Shown here in pieces: positions 17,514 through 26,457 of a stretch of DNA of 64,000 nt. Source of the stretch: Alphaproteobacteria bacterium (lineage in GTDB: Bacteria > Pseudomonadota > Alphaproteobacteria > Ferrovibrionales > Ferrovibrionaceae); the NCBI GenBank assembly GCA_017307375.1, contig JAFKFH010000007.1:310001-374000 (forward strand). The letters run 5' to 3'. The notes under the pieces were generated by a model. The model made no database searches. It saw only the letters and a program-made list of their open reading frames with translations, and was not told where the DNA came from. The position numbers and the translations under genes are program-made. Every line of letters begins with the position of its first letter. The stretch's first letter is position 1.

Positions 17514-18578
17514 ATGGCGCGCGGCTGGGTGAACGAGGCGATCCGGCGGATCGAGGCGGACTTCAACCGCTCGGCCGATACCCATCTGCTGCGGCTCGAC
17601 CTCGCGGCCTTTCCCGGTATCGCCCTCTATTTCAAGGACGAATCGACCCATCCGACCGGCAGCCTGAAGCATCGGCTGGCGCGGTCGCTGTTCCTCTACG
17701 GGCTGTGCAACGGCCATATCACCGAGGGGCGCGCGATCATCGAGGCGTCTTCGGGGTCGACGGCGGTTTCCGAGGCCTATTTCGCCCGGCTGCTCGGCCT
17801 GCCGTTCTATGCCGTCATGCCGCGGACCACGTCGGCGGAAAAGATCCAGCTGATCGAGTTCTATGGCGGGCGCTGCCATCTCGTCGACAACGCCGCGCAG
17901 ATCTACGAAGCCTCGCACCGGCTGGCCGCCGAGACCTCGGGCCATTTCATGGACCAGTTCACCTATGCCGAACGGGCGACCGACTGGCGCGGCAACAACA
18001 ACATCGCCCAGTCGATCTTCGACCAGATGGCGCGCGAGGCCTCGCCCGACCCGGACTGGATCGTCGTCGGCGCCGGTACCGGCGGCACTTCGGCCACCAT
18101 CGGCCGCTTCGTCCGCTACAAATGCCTGGCGACCCGGGTCTGCGTCGTCGATCCCGAGCATTCCGTCTTCCACGACTTCTTCCGTACCCGCGATCGCGGC
18201 CTGACCGGCCAGGCCGGCTCGCGTGTCGAGGGCATCGGCCGGCCCCGGGTCGAACCCTCGTTCCTGCCCGAGATCGTCGATCACATGATCAAGGTGCCCG
18301 ACGCTGCGTCGTTCGCCGCGATGCGGCTGGTATCGGAACGGCTGGGGCGGCTGTGCGGCGGGTCGACTGGCACCAACTTCGTCGGCGCGCTGGAGCTGAT
18401 GTGCGCGATGAAGGCGGCGGGGCGCAAGGGCTCGGTCGTCACGCTGCTGTGCGACGGGGGCGAGCGCTACCGCCACACTTATTACGACGACGCCTGGCTT
18501 GCCGCGCAGGGCCACGACATGCCGGCGGCGCGTGCCCGCATCACCGCCATCCTCGACGATGGCATCTGGCGTTCTTGA
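17514..18578 (+). CDS. PLP-dependent cysteine synthase-family protein (Cds1-like)
   Basis: 354-residue type II PLP enzyme. The PLP Lys is Lys52 in [13 protein letters not shown]. The phosphate-binding loop appears as [20 protein letters not shown] and [14 protein letters not shown], with a late [11 protein letters not shown] and LLCDGGERY. The pattern fits the subgroup that includes mycobacterial Cds1, an L-cysteine desulfhydrase, better than CysK. It likely handles cysteine/sulfide, but direction and substrate are not settled by sequence. The FUSC-type gene downstream overlaps its 3' end by 20 nt, indicating an operon. Confidence 0.85.
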   Translation: MARGWVNEAIRRIEADFNRSADTHLLRLDLAAFPGIALYFKDESTHPTGSLKHRLARSLFLYGLCNGHITEGRAIIEASSGSTAVSEAYFARLLGLPFYAVMPRTTSAEKIQLIEFYGGRCHLVDNAAQIYEASHRLAAETSGHFMDQFTYAERATDWRGNNNIAQSIFDQMAREASPDPDWIVVGAGTGGTSATIGRFVRYKCLATRVCVVDPEHSVFHDFFRTRDRGLTGQAGSRVEGIGRPRVEPSFLPEIVDHMIKVPDAASFAAMRLVSERLGRLCGGSTGTNFVGALELMCAMKAAGRKGSVVTLLCDGGERYRHTYYDDAWLAAQGHDMPAARARITAILDDGIWRS

Positions 18579-19626
18579 GCGTCTCGGCGGGGCCTGGCGG
18601 CGCAGCGATCCCGGCCTCGTCCGGCTGACGCGCGCCGCCGGCGGGCTGGGCGGCGTCATCGTCGCCGAAGGCATGCTGCATCTTGCCGCGGCCCTGGGTC
18701 TCGTCGTGCTGTCGCCGCTGCTGGAAATGGCGGCGGGCCTCGCCTGCATCGTTACCCATGTCTTCGTCAAATGGCCGCTGCGCCGGGGCAGCCTGCATTG
18801 GTTTGCCGCGGCCCTTGCCGTGCTGCTTGCCGCAATCGCGATATCGAGCCTGGGGCAGGGCTGGCCGTCCGGGCTGCACCTGTTGCTGCTGGCGCTCGTC
18901 GTCGGCGGGTTCATGCTGCGACGCTGGGGCGAGCCGTTCACGTCGGCAGGCATGGGCACGTTGATCGTGTTCATGAGCAATCTGTTCAGCCCGGCGCCGC
19001 CGGCGCTGCTGCCCGGGACGCTTGCCGCCGCGGCGATCGGTTGGGCCGTCGCGCTGGGCATACGGCTGATCCTGCCGCCGCCGTCGCCCCGCCGCGCGCT
19101 GGGCGACCAGCTCGAAGCCTGCCGCGCGGCGATCCGCGAGGGCGTCGCGCTGCTGCCGGGCGTGCTGGCCGCGCCGACCGACGGTGCGGCGACGACCCGG
19201 GCGCAGCGGCAGTTGCGCCGGCTGACCCAGGCCCGGCTGGCCCTGACGACGCTGGCGGGCAGCGGCGACTATGCCGCGGTCGGCCGCGAGATCGCGCTGC
19301 GGGTGCATGAGATCGAGACCTCGATGGTCATCGCCGTCGAGGTGCTCGGGCTCGAATCGATCATCTCGGCCGATCGGCCCCGGGCCTGGCCCGACCCGCT
19401 GCGCCGGGCGTTGGCCGACTACATCGCCGCGCTGGACCGCCACCTGCGCGCCCGCGGCACGCTGGAGGAATGGCATGCCGCCCGGCGCGAAGGCGGCGAA
19501 TGGCTGGTCGGCGCGACCGGCGACGAGGCAGCCTCGGCCGCCTGGTTCTTCCGTGCCGCCCGGGTGATGGCGGCGCTGAGCCGGATCGGCGAAGCCGCCG
19601 CGCTGGCGCACGAGGCCTTGTCATGA
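18559..19626 (+). CDS. Half-size FUSC-family membrane protein, first of a pair
   Basis: 355 residues. The first 175 or so hold about five or six hydrophobic segments ([54 protein letters not shown], a final [18 protein letters not shown]). A soluble helical domain follows. This is the layout of one half of fusaric-acid-resistance/aromatic-acid-exporter (FUSC) proteins such as YccS or AaeB, which usually hold two such halves in about 650-700 residues. The ATG chosen overlaps the upstream enzyme gene by 20 nt; the stop overlaps the next start (ATGA). The cargo is unknown. Confidence 0.75.
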   Translation: MASGVLERLGGAWRRSDPGLVRLTRAAGGLGGVIVAEGMLHLAAALGLVVLSPLLEMAAGLACIVTHVFVKWPLRRGSLHWFAAALAVLLAAIAISSLGQGWPSGLHLLLLALVVGGFMLRRWGEPFTSAGMGTLIVFMSNLFSPAPPALLPGTLAAAAIGWAVALGIRLILPPPSPRRALGDQLEACRAAIREGVALLPGVLAAPTDGAATTRAQRQLRRLTQARLALTTLAGSGDYAAVGREIALRVHEIETSMVIAVEVLGLESIISADRPRAWPDPLRRALADYIAALDRHLRARGTLEEWHAARREGGEWLVGATGDEAASAAWFFRAARVMAALSRIGEAAALAHEALS

Positions 19627-20669
19627 CCCTCGATCCGGCGCTGCGGCTGGGCCTGCAGGCGGCGTTGGCGGTGGCCGCGGCCCTCGGCCTTGCCGAGTTC
19701 GGCTTCACCGAACGGCCGCTGTGGGTCGCGGTGACCGCGATGCTGATCATCTGCGGCAGCTTCGGCGAGAATCTGGTGCGTGGCACCGAACGCGCGCTGG
19801 GCACGCTGGCCGGCGTCGTCGCCGCGCATTTCGTCTGGATGATGGTGGCCCCGCGTCCGGAGATCCAGCTCGTTGCCGTGGCGGTGGCGATGTTCGGCTT
19901 CCTGGCGACGCTGGGCGGCACCTATCGCTGGCCGGTGTTCTGGGCGACGGTGATGATCCTGGTGCTGCTGCATTATCTGCAGCCCGATGCCAGGATCGAG
20001 GTCGAGCGGCTGGTCGACACGCTGATTGGCGCCGGGATCGGCACGATTTCGTCGCTGATCCTGCTGCCGATGCGGGTTTCGACCCGGGCCGAGGCGGAGT
20101 TCCGCGCCGTGCTCGACCTGGTCGAGCAGCATCTGCAGGCGGTGATCGGCAACCTCGCCCGTGGCGAGGCGACGGCGGCGGACATGGCAGGCCTGGCCGA
20201 CGCGCATGAGCGCCTGGATGCCTTGCTGCCGCTGGTGCCGGCGGTCGCGTTCGAGGCGCGGCTGGGCCTGGGTGCCCGCGGCGACCTGCCGCGCCGGCTC
20301 GAAGCCCTGCGGCTGGCGCTCTGTTTCCTGCATGCTCTGGCCGACGCCTTGCCGCAGGCGGCGGCAACGGGGCTGGGGGCACGTGTCGCCATGCCCCTGG
20401 CCGCGATCGCCAATCGCATCGCCGAGAACGTCGCCTGTCTCAGGCGCGGCAGCGGCGCGCTGAAGCATCTGGCCGAGTTGCGGGCGGGCCTCTACCGCGA
20501 ACTCGACCCGGTGCGGGCCGAGGGGGCCGAGGCGCGGCGCGACCTGCTGCGTTTCACCGCCGTGGTCTTCCACATCACCCAGGTGAACCGCGCCTTCCTC
20601 GAGATCGGCGTCGCGTTCGGCCTGGCGATCGAAATCCCTGATCAGGAGGCGGTCAGGGCACCCGCCTGA
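19623..20669 (+). CDS. Half-size FUSC-family membrane protein, second of a pair
   Basis: 348 residues with the FUSC N-terminal signature: GLQAALAVAAALGLAEFGF, then RPLWVAVTAMLIICGSFGENLVRGTERALGTLAGVVAAHF, then GTYRWPVFWATVMILVLLHYL. A cytosolic helical domain begins near residue 150 after LLPMRV. It overlaps the preceding half-size gene by 4 nt. The two proteins together match the size and topology of one complete FUSC exporter, so they may form a heteromer. It converges on the EamA gene with a 17-nt overlap of the 3' ends. Confidence 0.8.
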   Translation: MTLDPALRLGLQAALAVAAALGLAEFGFTERPLWVAVTAMLIICGSFGENLVRGTERALGTLAGVVAAHFVWMMVAPRPEIQLVAVAVAMFGFLATLGGTYRWPVFWATVMILVLLHYLQPDARIEVERLVDTLIGAGIGTISSLILLPMRVSTRAEAEFRAVLDLVEQHLQAVIGNLARGEATAADMAGLADAHERLDALLPLVPAVAFEARLGLGARGDLPRRLEALRLALCFLHALADALPQAAATGLGARVAMPLAAIANRIAENVACLRRGSGALKHLAELRAGLYRELDPVRAEGAEARRDLLRFTAVVFHITQVNRAFLEIGVAFGLAIEIPDQEAVRAPA

Positions 20670-21540
20670 CCAGCGTCAGGATATTGGGCAGGAAGACGGC
20701 GCTCAGCAGAAGGGCGATGGCGACCATGACGGCAATGCCCAGCGTCTCGCCGAGCAGGATGGTTGCCAGGACCACCCCGATCGGCGCCACCAGCGGCGGG
20801 AACATGCTGGCCCGGCCGACCGGCATGGTCGTCAGCGCGTAGTTGAACAACAGGAACGGCAGCGCCCCGCCGACGATTCCCATCGTCACGCCGATCGCCC
20901 AGACATGGGGCGGAACATCGGCGATGGCGGGTACCGTGCGCGGCAGTGCCAGTTCGACCAGCAGCGGCAGCATCGCCGCCATGGTCAACTGGACGGCGGT
21001 CGTCGGCAGGGCATTGCCGCCGGTACCCGATGCGACGCGGCGGGCCAGCAACACCGACATCGAGGTCAGTACGACCGAGCCGAGGCAGATCAGGTCGCCG
21101 GTCAGCGACCCGCCGCTGCCCGAATCGGCGCCGAGGAACAGGACCAGCGTGCCGGCGATGGCCAGCACGGCCGACCCGTAGGTCGAGCGCCGGATCGGTT
21201 CGCGCAGTACCAGAAAGGCCAGCAGCGGCATCAGCACCGGGGCGAGCGCGAACAGCACCAGCCCATGGCTGGCCTTGGTCAGCGACAGGCCGGTGACGAA
21301 GATCAGCGAGACGGTCCCGGGATCGATCAGGCCGAGGATGAACGGCTTGATCCCGACCCGGCCGATGCGGGAGAGCTGGCCCGTCGCCACCACGACGCCC
21401 CACAGGACCAGGGCTGCAACGCCGAAGCGCAGCATGTTGACCTGCGTCGTCGCCAGATGCGCCAGCAGCAGCTTGGACAGGGTCGATGCCATGGCAAACC
21501 CGACGGTTGCCGCCAGCATCGCCGCGACGGGCAGCATCAT
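20653..21540 (-). CDS. EamA/DMT-family transporter
   Basis: 295-residue drug/metabolite transporter with about ten hydrophobic segments in two EamA repeats. The first is VAAMLAATVGFAMASTLSKLL to about 140, with PVLMPLLAFLVLREPIRRSTYGSAVLAIAG; the second ends with PLVAPIGVVLATILLGETLG. The substrate is unknown; family members export amino acids or other small metabolites. The start (ATGATG) overlaps the stop of the upstream acetyltransferase gene in ATGA fashion, so it is the last gene of a five-gene minus-strand operon. Confidence 0.88.
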   Translation of the reverse strand: MMLPVAAMLAATVGFAMASTLSKLLLAHLATTQVNMLRFGVAALVLWGVVVATGQLSRIGRVGIKPFILGLIDPGTVSLIFVTGLSLTKASHGLVLFALAPVLMPLLAFLVLREPIRRSTYGSAVLAIAGTLVLFLGADSGSGGSLTGDLICLGSVVLTSMSVLLARRVASGTGGNALPTTAVQLTMAAMLPLLVELALPRTVPAIADVPPHVWAIGVTMGIVGGALPFLLFNYALTTMPVGRASMFPPLVAPIGVVLATILLGETLGIAVMVAIALLLSAVFLPNILTLVRRVP

Positions 21541-22715
21541 TCGGGATCCTCGTCCTCCGGCTTGTGGCGGAAGGGCAGATACTGGCCGAGATGCTCGATC
21601 TCCTGCGTCACGGCCTCGCGCTCCTGCATCAGGAAGCGTTCGACGGCGCGACGGAACGACGGCTCGGTGATGTAATGCAGCGAGTGGGTCGGGCGCGGCA
21701 CGTAGCCGCGCTGGATCTTGTGCTCGCCCTGCGCGCCGGCCTCGACGCGCTTCAGCCCGCGTTCGATGGCAAAATCGATCGCCTGGTAATAGCAGCATTC
21801 GAAATGCAGGAACGGATGCTGCTCGATGCAGCCCCAGTTGCGCCCATAGAGCGCATCGCTGCCGATCAGGTTGAGCGCGCCCGCGATCCAGCGCCCGGCG
21901 CGCCGGGCCATGACCAGCATGACGCGATGGCGCAACCGCTGATGCAACAGGGTGAAGAAGGCACGAGTCAGATAGGGGCGGCCCCATTTGCGGCTGCCGG
22001 TATCCATGTAGAAGGCGAAGAAGGCATCCCAGTGTTCTTCGGTCAGGTCATCGCCGGTCAGCCGCAGGATGTCGATGCCCGGGCCGACCGCCTCGCGCCG
22101 TTCGCGCCGGATCATCTTGCGCTTGCGCGAATTCAGCGCCTCGAGGAAATCGTCGAAGCTGCCATAGCCATCGTTGTCCCAATGATACTGCTCGCCGATC
22201 CGGTGCAGCAGGCCGAGGCCCGGCGCGAGCGCCGCCTCGTCCGCCGTCGGAAACGTGACGTGGAACGACGAGATGCCGTTGTCGCGGGTCAATTGGATCG
22301 CCGAGCGGGCGAGGCCCGCGATCACGGCCTCGCGGTCCGCGGCGGCATGGGCGAGAAAGCGCGGGCCGGTGGCCGGGGTGAACGGCACGCAGGATTGCAG
22401 CTTGGGATAATAGCGCCCGCCGGCCTGCTGCAAGGCGTTGGCCCAGCCGTGGTCGAAGACGTATTCCCCCTGGCTGTGGCTTTTCAGATAGAGGGGAAGG
22501 GTGCCGACCAGACGGTCGGATCCTTCGTCGTGCAGCAGCAGGTGATGGGGCGCCCAGCCGGTCTCGGCGGTGGCCGAGCCGCTGTCTTCCAGTGCCGAGA
22601 GGAAGGCGTGGCTGACGAACGGGTTGTCCGGCCCGGCGCAAGCGTCCCAGGCCGCCGGATCGACCTTGTCGAGGCGGTGGGCGATGCCGAGACGGAATGC
22701 GCCCGTGCCCGCCAT
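21537..22715 (-). CDS. FemAB-like GNAT acyltransferase (DUF482/PF04339 family)
   Basis: 392 residues. The protein matches the family often labelled peptidogalycan biosynthesis or GNAT: DNPFVSHAFLSALEDSGSA near the N terminus, LPLYLKSHSQGEYVFDHGWA (about 74-94), YYPKLQSCVPFTPATG, NSRKRKMIRRER, and LYGRNWGCIEQHPFLHFECC followed by EAGAQGEHKIQRGY near the C terminus. The substrate is unknown; an aminoacyl or acyl transfer is inferred from the fold. Its start overlaps the GDPD stop by one base. Confidence 0.85.
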   Translation of the reverse strand: MAGTGAFRLGIAHRLDKVDPAAWDACAGPDNPFVSHAFLSALEDSGSATAETGWAPHHLLLHDEGSDRLVGTLPLYLKSHSQGEYVFDHGWANALQQAGGRYYPKLQSCVPFTPATGPRFLAHAAADREAVIAGLARSAIQLTRDNGISSFHVTFPTADEAALAPGLGLLHRIGEQYHWDNDGYGSFDDFLEALNSRKRKMIRRERREAVGPGIDILRLTGDDLTEEHWDAFFAFYMDTGSRKWGRPYLTRAFFTLLHQRLRHRVMLVMARRAGRWIAGALNLIGSDALYGRNWGCIEQHPFLHFECCYYQAIDFAIERGLKRVEAGAQGEHKIQRGYVPRPTHSLHYITEPSFRRAVERFLMQEREAVTQEIEHLGQYLPFRHKPEDEDPE

Positions 22716-23461
22716 CAGACCGGTGTCACGTTCTCGAAGATCAGGTTGTCGGCATGCGCCAGCGCCTGGGCCCGCTGCAGCATCGTGCGCACGGTCCAGG
22801 CCAGCACCGGCAGGCCGTGATGGCGCGCCCGGCGGGTCAGTTTGGACGGCATGTACTGGACGTTGTAGCCGACGAAATCGGGATTGCCGAACCAGGCGCG
22901 CAGCGCGGCGCGCAGGATCATCCGGCCGGCGAGCGTCATGTGCGGGAAATCGGCGTCGATCGAGGCAAGCTGGCCGCGCGGCACGCGCGGCATGTGGCGC
23001 CGGAACCAGTCGACGGTCATCGGGCTGAAGCTTTGCACGGCATAGGGGCCGGCATAGCCGTCGAGGGCGTCGCGCACCGCGGCTTCCAGCGGACCGACGC
23101 GGGCATCGTTGTAGTTCTTGACCTCGATCAGGATCGGCACCCGCCCGGCCACCAGGTCCAGGGTCTGCTTCAGGGTCGGGATGGTCTCGGCGGTGTCGAA
23201 CAGATGCAGCCGGCCGAGTTCGGCGGCGGTCAGGTCGCTCATCCGGCCGGCGCGGCCGCAAACGCGGTCGAGCGTCGCGTCATGGAAGACCATGGCGACG
23301 CCGTCGCGCGACAGGCGGACGTCGAGTTCCAGCCCCCAGCGATGATCGGCGGCGGCAGCGAAGGCCGCCTGGCTGTTTTCGGGCACGCCGGCCGACCGGA
23401 CATGCAGGCCGCGATGGGCGATCGGGGTATCGGTGATCCAGGCGGGTATCGAACGGGGCAT
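22715..23461 (-). CDS. Glycerophosphodiester phosphodiesterase family protein
   Basis: 248-residue GDPD TIM-barrel enzyme that should release glycerol 3-phosphate from deacylated phospholipid headgroups. The catalytic and metal residues are visible: AHRG (15-18), ELDVRLSRDG (44-53), FHDATLDRV with the second His, and LIEVKNY. There is no signal peptide, so it is probably cytoplasmic. It sits 6 bp after the second RidA-like gene. Confidence 0.92.
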   Translation of the reverse strand: MPRSIPAWITDTPIAHRGLHVRSAGVPENSQAAFAAAADHRWGLELDVRLSRDGVAMVFHDATLDRVCGRAGRMSDLTAAELGRLHLFDTAETIPTLKQTLDLVAGRVPILIEVKNYNDARVGPLEAAVRDALDGYAGPYAVQSFSPMTVDWFRRHMPRVPRGQLASIDADFPHMTLAGRMILRAALRAWFGNPDFVGYNVQYMPSKLTRRARHHGLPVLAWTVRTMLQRAQALAHADNLIFENVTPV

Positions 23462-23467
23462 GACCGG

Positions 23468-23938
23468 TCAGCGGAAGGTGAAGATGGCGTCGAGTTCGGT
23501 GGCGATGCCGATCGGCAGGGCAGGCGCCCCGGTGATCGAGACGACGGGGCTGCCGGCCGGGCCGAACAGTTGCGTCATCAGTTCGGCGGCGCCGGCGATG
23601 ACCTGATGGCCCTGGTCGAACCCGGGAGCGCAGTGGACAAGGCCCAGCAGCCGGACGCAGCCGGTCAGCCGGTCGGCCGCGCCGTCGAGCGCATGGACGG
23701 CCTGTTTCAGCAGATTCAGGGCGGTCAGACGGGCGGCGGCACGGCCCTGGTCGAGGTCGAGATCCAGGCCGACCTTGCCGCGGAACCGGCATTCGGTGCC
23801 CCACATCGGCCCCTCGCCGGAGACCCAGATCTGCCCGGCCGACACCGCGACGGTCGCGCCGACATAGTTGGCGACCGGCGGGTGGATGGGCGGCAGTTCC
23901 AGGCCCAGTTCGGCAAGCCGGCCGAGCAGCCGGGCCAT
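23468..23938 (-). CDS. RidA-family protein lacking the catalytic Arg
   Basis: 156-residue RidA/YjgF-fold protein of the longer subgroup that has a central GLVHCAPGFDQGHQVIAGAAEL segment. It closely resembles the gene just upstream but lacks its conserved Arg before the last strand (GSPVVSITGAPALP versus GKHARFAVGTNALP). Sequence alone suggests it is a diverged duplicate, perhaps forming mixed trimers with the neighbour. It overlaps the neighbour's stop by one base. Confidence 0.85.
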   Translation of the reverse strand: MARLLGRLAELGLELPPIHPPVANYVGATVAVSAGQIWVSGEGPMWGTECRFRGKVGLDLDLDQGRAAARLTALNLLKQAVHALDGAADRLTGCVRLLGLVHCAPGFDQGHQVIAGAAELMTQLFGPAGSPVVSITGAPALPIGIATELDAIFTFR

Positions 23939-24405
23939 CAGGCCAGCTCGAAGATGGCTTCGATCTCGACGGCGACGCCGAGCGGCAGGGCATTGGTGCC
24001 GACCGCGAACCGGGCATGCTTGCCGGCATCGCCGAAGACCTCGACCATCAGGTCGGAGGCGCCGTTGATGATCGCCGGCTGCTGGGTGAAGCCATCGACG
24101 CAGTTGACGAACCCGCCGAGCTTCAGGCAGCGCTTGACCCGGTCGAGATCGCCGTCGCAGGCGGCGCGGGCCTGGGCGATCAGGTTCAGGCCGCAGAGGC
24201 GGGCGGCCTGGCGCGCCTGGTCGACGTCGAGATCCTGGCCGACCTTGCCGACGAACTTCAGTTCGCCGTTCAGCATGGTGATCTGGCCGGACACGAACAA
24301 GAGGTTGCCCGAAATCGCATAGGGCACGTAGTTGGCGGCGGGTGCGGCGGCCTGCGGCAGCTCGATACCCAGTTCCTTCAGACGCGCTTCGACCTTGCCG
24401 GCCAT
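23938..24405 (-). CDS. RidA-family protein
   Basis: 155-residue RidA/YjgF-fold protein, first gene of the five-gene minus operon. It has ANYVPYAISGNLLFVSGQI (about 24-42), GFVNCVDGFTQQPAIINGAS and the C-terminal HARFAVGTNALPLGVAVEIEAIFE, keeping the Arg that RidA uses to bind the carboxylate of its imine/enamine substrate. A good Shine-Dalgarno (TAGGGAGAA) precedes the ATG. A longer frame continuing upstream shadows the cyclase gene and is rejected. Confidence 0.88.
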   Translation of the reverse strand: MAGKVEARLKELGIELPQAAAPAANYVPYAISGNLLFVSGQITMLNGELKFVGKVGQDLDVDQARQAARLCGLNLIAQARAACDGDLDRVKRCLKLGGFVNCVDGFTQQPAIINGASDLMVEVFGDAGKHARFAVGTNALPLGVAVEIEAIFELA

Positions 24406-24531
24406 CGAAATTCTCCCTACATGCTGGGGTGAATTATATGTCCCGCGTTGTCTTGCCGCGCTTCCGCGGCCTTGGCAATGGTCTTCTGGGTTATCCTGCC
24501 TTCGTCGGACCTTCCGCGAGCCAAGCTGCAC

Positions 24532-25785
24532 ATGTCGACCGTGTCGTTCCAGCCCGACTTCACCCTGCCCGAACCGGGCTTCGACATGCGGACAATCCAT
24601 GCCTGGCTGATCCAGTCGTCGCTGGCCGGCATCTCGGCCGAGGGCTTGTTCAACGGCTTCTGCGAGCGTCTGGCCGCCACCGGATTTCCGCTGGCGCGCG
24701 CCTTCATCGGCCTCTCCACGCTGCATCCGCTGTTCCGGGCGCATTCGCATAGCTGGCGCCGCGGCGGCGTCGTCAGCAGCGATACGTTCCTGCATTCCGA
24801 TGCCCCGGCCATAGGCTGGAACGAAAGCCCCTTCCGCCACATGCTGGACAACGAGATTCCTGTCATGCGCCGGCATCTGACGGGGCCGGAGGCCGTGCTC
24901 GATTTTGCCGTGCTGACCGAATTCCGCGACGAGGGTTACACCGACTGGCTGGCCCTGGCCTTCGGATTCGGCTTCGGCCTCACCTCCGACACCGGCGTCG
25001 AGGTCGGCATGGTGTCGTCCTGGGCGGTGGATCGCCCCGGGGGCATGACCGAGGTCGAGGTCGAGACGCTGGTCCGGCTGGTGTCGACGATGGCGCTGGC
25101 GGTCAAGGGGGCTTCTTCGATCCAGGTCGCGCGCAACGTGCTCGACACCTATATCGGGACCGATGCGGCGGACCGCGTGCTGAACGGCGATATCCAGCGC
25201 GGTTCGGTCATGCCGATCCGGGCCGTGCTGCTCTATGCCGATCTGCGCAATTTTACCGGCATGACCGATTCCGGCGTCGGCAGCGACCTGATCGCCTGGC
25301 TCGACGACTATCTCGACTGCATGGGCAGCCCGGTCCAGGCCCATGGCGGCCAGGTGCTGAAATTCCTCGGCGACGGCATGCTGGCGACCTTTGCCCTCGA
25401 CGACGGCGACGGTGCCGATGCCCGCGCCGTCTGCTCGCGTGCCCTGGCGGCCGCGACCGAAGCGTTCGAGCGTGTCGCGGTGCTGAACCAGGCCCGCGCC
25501 GAGGCCGGTCTGCCCTGCCTCGACCTCGATATCGCGCTGCATCTCGGCGAAGTGTTCTACGGCAATGTCGGCACGGCCTCGCGTCTCGATTTCACCGTCA
25601 TCGGCCCGGCGGTCAACGAGGCGGCGCGGATCGAGGCCCTGTGCAAGGATCTCGACCACAACCTGCTGGTTTCGGCCGAATTCGCCGGCGCGGCCGCGGC
25701 CTGCGGTGCCAAGCTGGTCTCGCTCGGCCACCAGACCCTGCGCGGCGTGCGCGAGCCCAAGGAAATCTTCACCCTCAGCCGCTGA
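24532..25785 (+). CDS. Class III adenylate/guanylate cyclase
   Basis: 417-residue soluble cyclase. The first 215 residues or so form an uncharacterised N-terminal domain (LIQSSLAGISAEGLFNGFCE, then PFRHMLDNE and FAVLTEFRDEGYTDWLALAF). The C-terminal CHD domain has the two metal aspartates in LLYADLRNFTGMTD and LKFLGDGMLATF, and the conserved GEVFYGNVGTASRLDFTVIG then VNEAARIE. It probably makes cAMP from ATP under control of the sensory half. An ATG 84 bp upstream could also be used. It is divergent from the RidA-like operon. Confidence 0.9.
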   Translation: MSTVSFQPDFTLPEPGFDMRTIHAWLIQSSLAGISAEGLFNGFCERLAATGFPLARAFIGLSTLHPLFRAHSHSWRRGGVVSSDTFLHSDAPAIGWNESPFRHMLDNEIPVMRRHLTGPEAVLDFAVLTEFRDEGYTDWLALAFGFGFGLTSDTGVEVGMVSSWAVDRPGGMTEVEVETLVRLVSTMALAVKGASSIQVARNVLDTYIGTDAADRVLNGDIQRGSVMPIRAVLLYADLRNFTGMTDSGVGSDLIAWLDDYLDCMGSPVQAHGGQVLKFLGDGMLATFALDDGDGADARAVCSRALAAATEAFERVAVLNQARAEAGLPCLDLDIALHLGEVFYGNVGTASRLDFTVIGPAVNEAARIEALCKDLDHNLLVSAEFAGAAAACGAKLVSLGHQTLRGVREPKEIFTLSR

Positions 25786-25795
25786 CGATCTGCCG

Positions 25796-26377
25796 TTACC
25801 GCCACATCGGCAGGATGGAGAGGGCGAGCAGCAGGCCAAGGCCGGCATTGACCAGCCGCCATTGCCGGTCGCTGCGCAAGAGCCGGGCCAGCATCAGCCC
25901 GGCGAGGCACCACAGCGTCAGCGAAATGCCGGCCGACAGCGCGAAGGTCAGGCCGAGCAGCAGACCGAGCCGCAAGGGATCGGCCGCCAGCATGGCGAAG
26001 GAAGCTGCCGCGCCGAACGCCATCGCCCAGCCCTTCGGATTGAGCCACAGCAGCAGCGCGCCGCCGAGAAAACTGGTCGGGTTCTGCGGTCCCGCCCCGG
26101 CGGTCGGCCGCCCGGCCGCGGCGATCTGCCAGGCGAGCCACAGCAGATAGGCCGAGCCGGCGATCTTCATCCCGGTCTGCAACCCGGGAAAGGCCAGCAG
26201 CACGCCGGCAAGGCCGGCGGCGGCCGCGGCGGCCAGCGTGCCCAGCCCGACGGCGATGCCGGCCATCAGCGGGACCGAGCGGCGAAACCCGAAGCGGGCG
26301 CCGGAGGCGGTGGCAAGCGTGGTTGCCCCGCCCGGGGTGATGGTTGCGACAAGCGCGAACAGTGCCAGTGATTCCAT
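25796..26377 (-). CDS. LysE-family translocator
   Basis: 193-residue membrane exporter of the LysE/RhtB family, with the N-terminal ATITPGGATTLATASGARFGFRRS motif and about six hydrophobic segments including AGSAYLLWLAWQIA and FLGGALLLWLNPKGWAMAFG. It probably exports an amino acid; the substrate cannot be read from sequence. It is divergent from a LysR regulator that likely controls it. Confidence 0.88.
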   Translation of the reverse strand: MESLALFALVATITPGGATTLATASGARFGFRRSVPLMAGIAVGLGTLAAAAAAGLAGVLLAFPGLQTGMKIAGSAYLLWLAWQIAAAGRPTAGAGPQNPTSFLGGALLLWLNPKGWAMAFGAAASFAMLAADPLRLGLLLGLTFALSAGISLTLWCLAGLMLARLLRSDRQWRLVNAGLGLLLALSILPMWR

Positions 26378-26433
26378 GCCGCGACGGTAGGCGGCGCAAC
26401 GGCATCAACCTAGGCAATGTTTGTGGTCGCAGC

Positions 26434-26450
26434 CATTAGCATTCATAATG
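26434..26450. promoter_or_regulatory. LysR-type dyad (T-N11-A) between lysE-like and lysR-like genes
   Basis: CATTA-N7-TAATG, an inverted repeat containing a T-N11-A core. It lies 8 bp upstream of the LysR ATG in the 80-bp divergent region. It is a good candidate for the autoregulatory and activating site of this LysR protein. Confidence 0.5.
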
Positions 26451-26457
26451 AGCGGTC

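Noticed and set aside
24406-25848. Upstream extension of the minus-strand RidA-like frame
   Set aside because: It is antisense to the cyclase; a good ribosome site and family start are at 24405.
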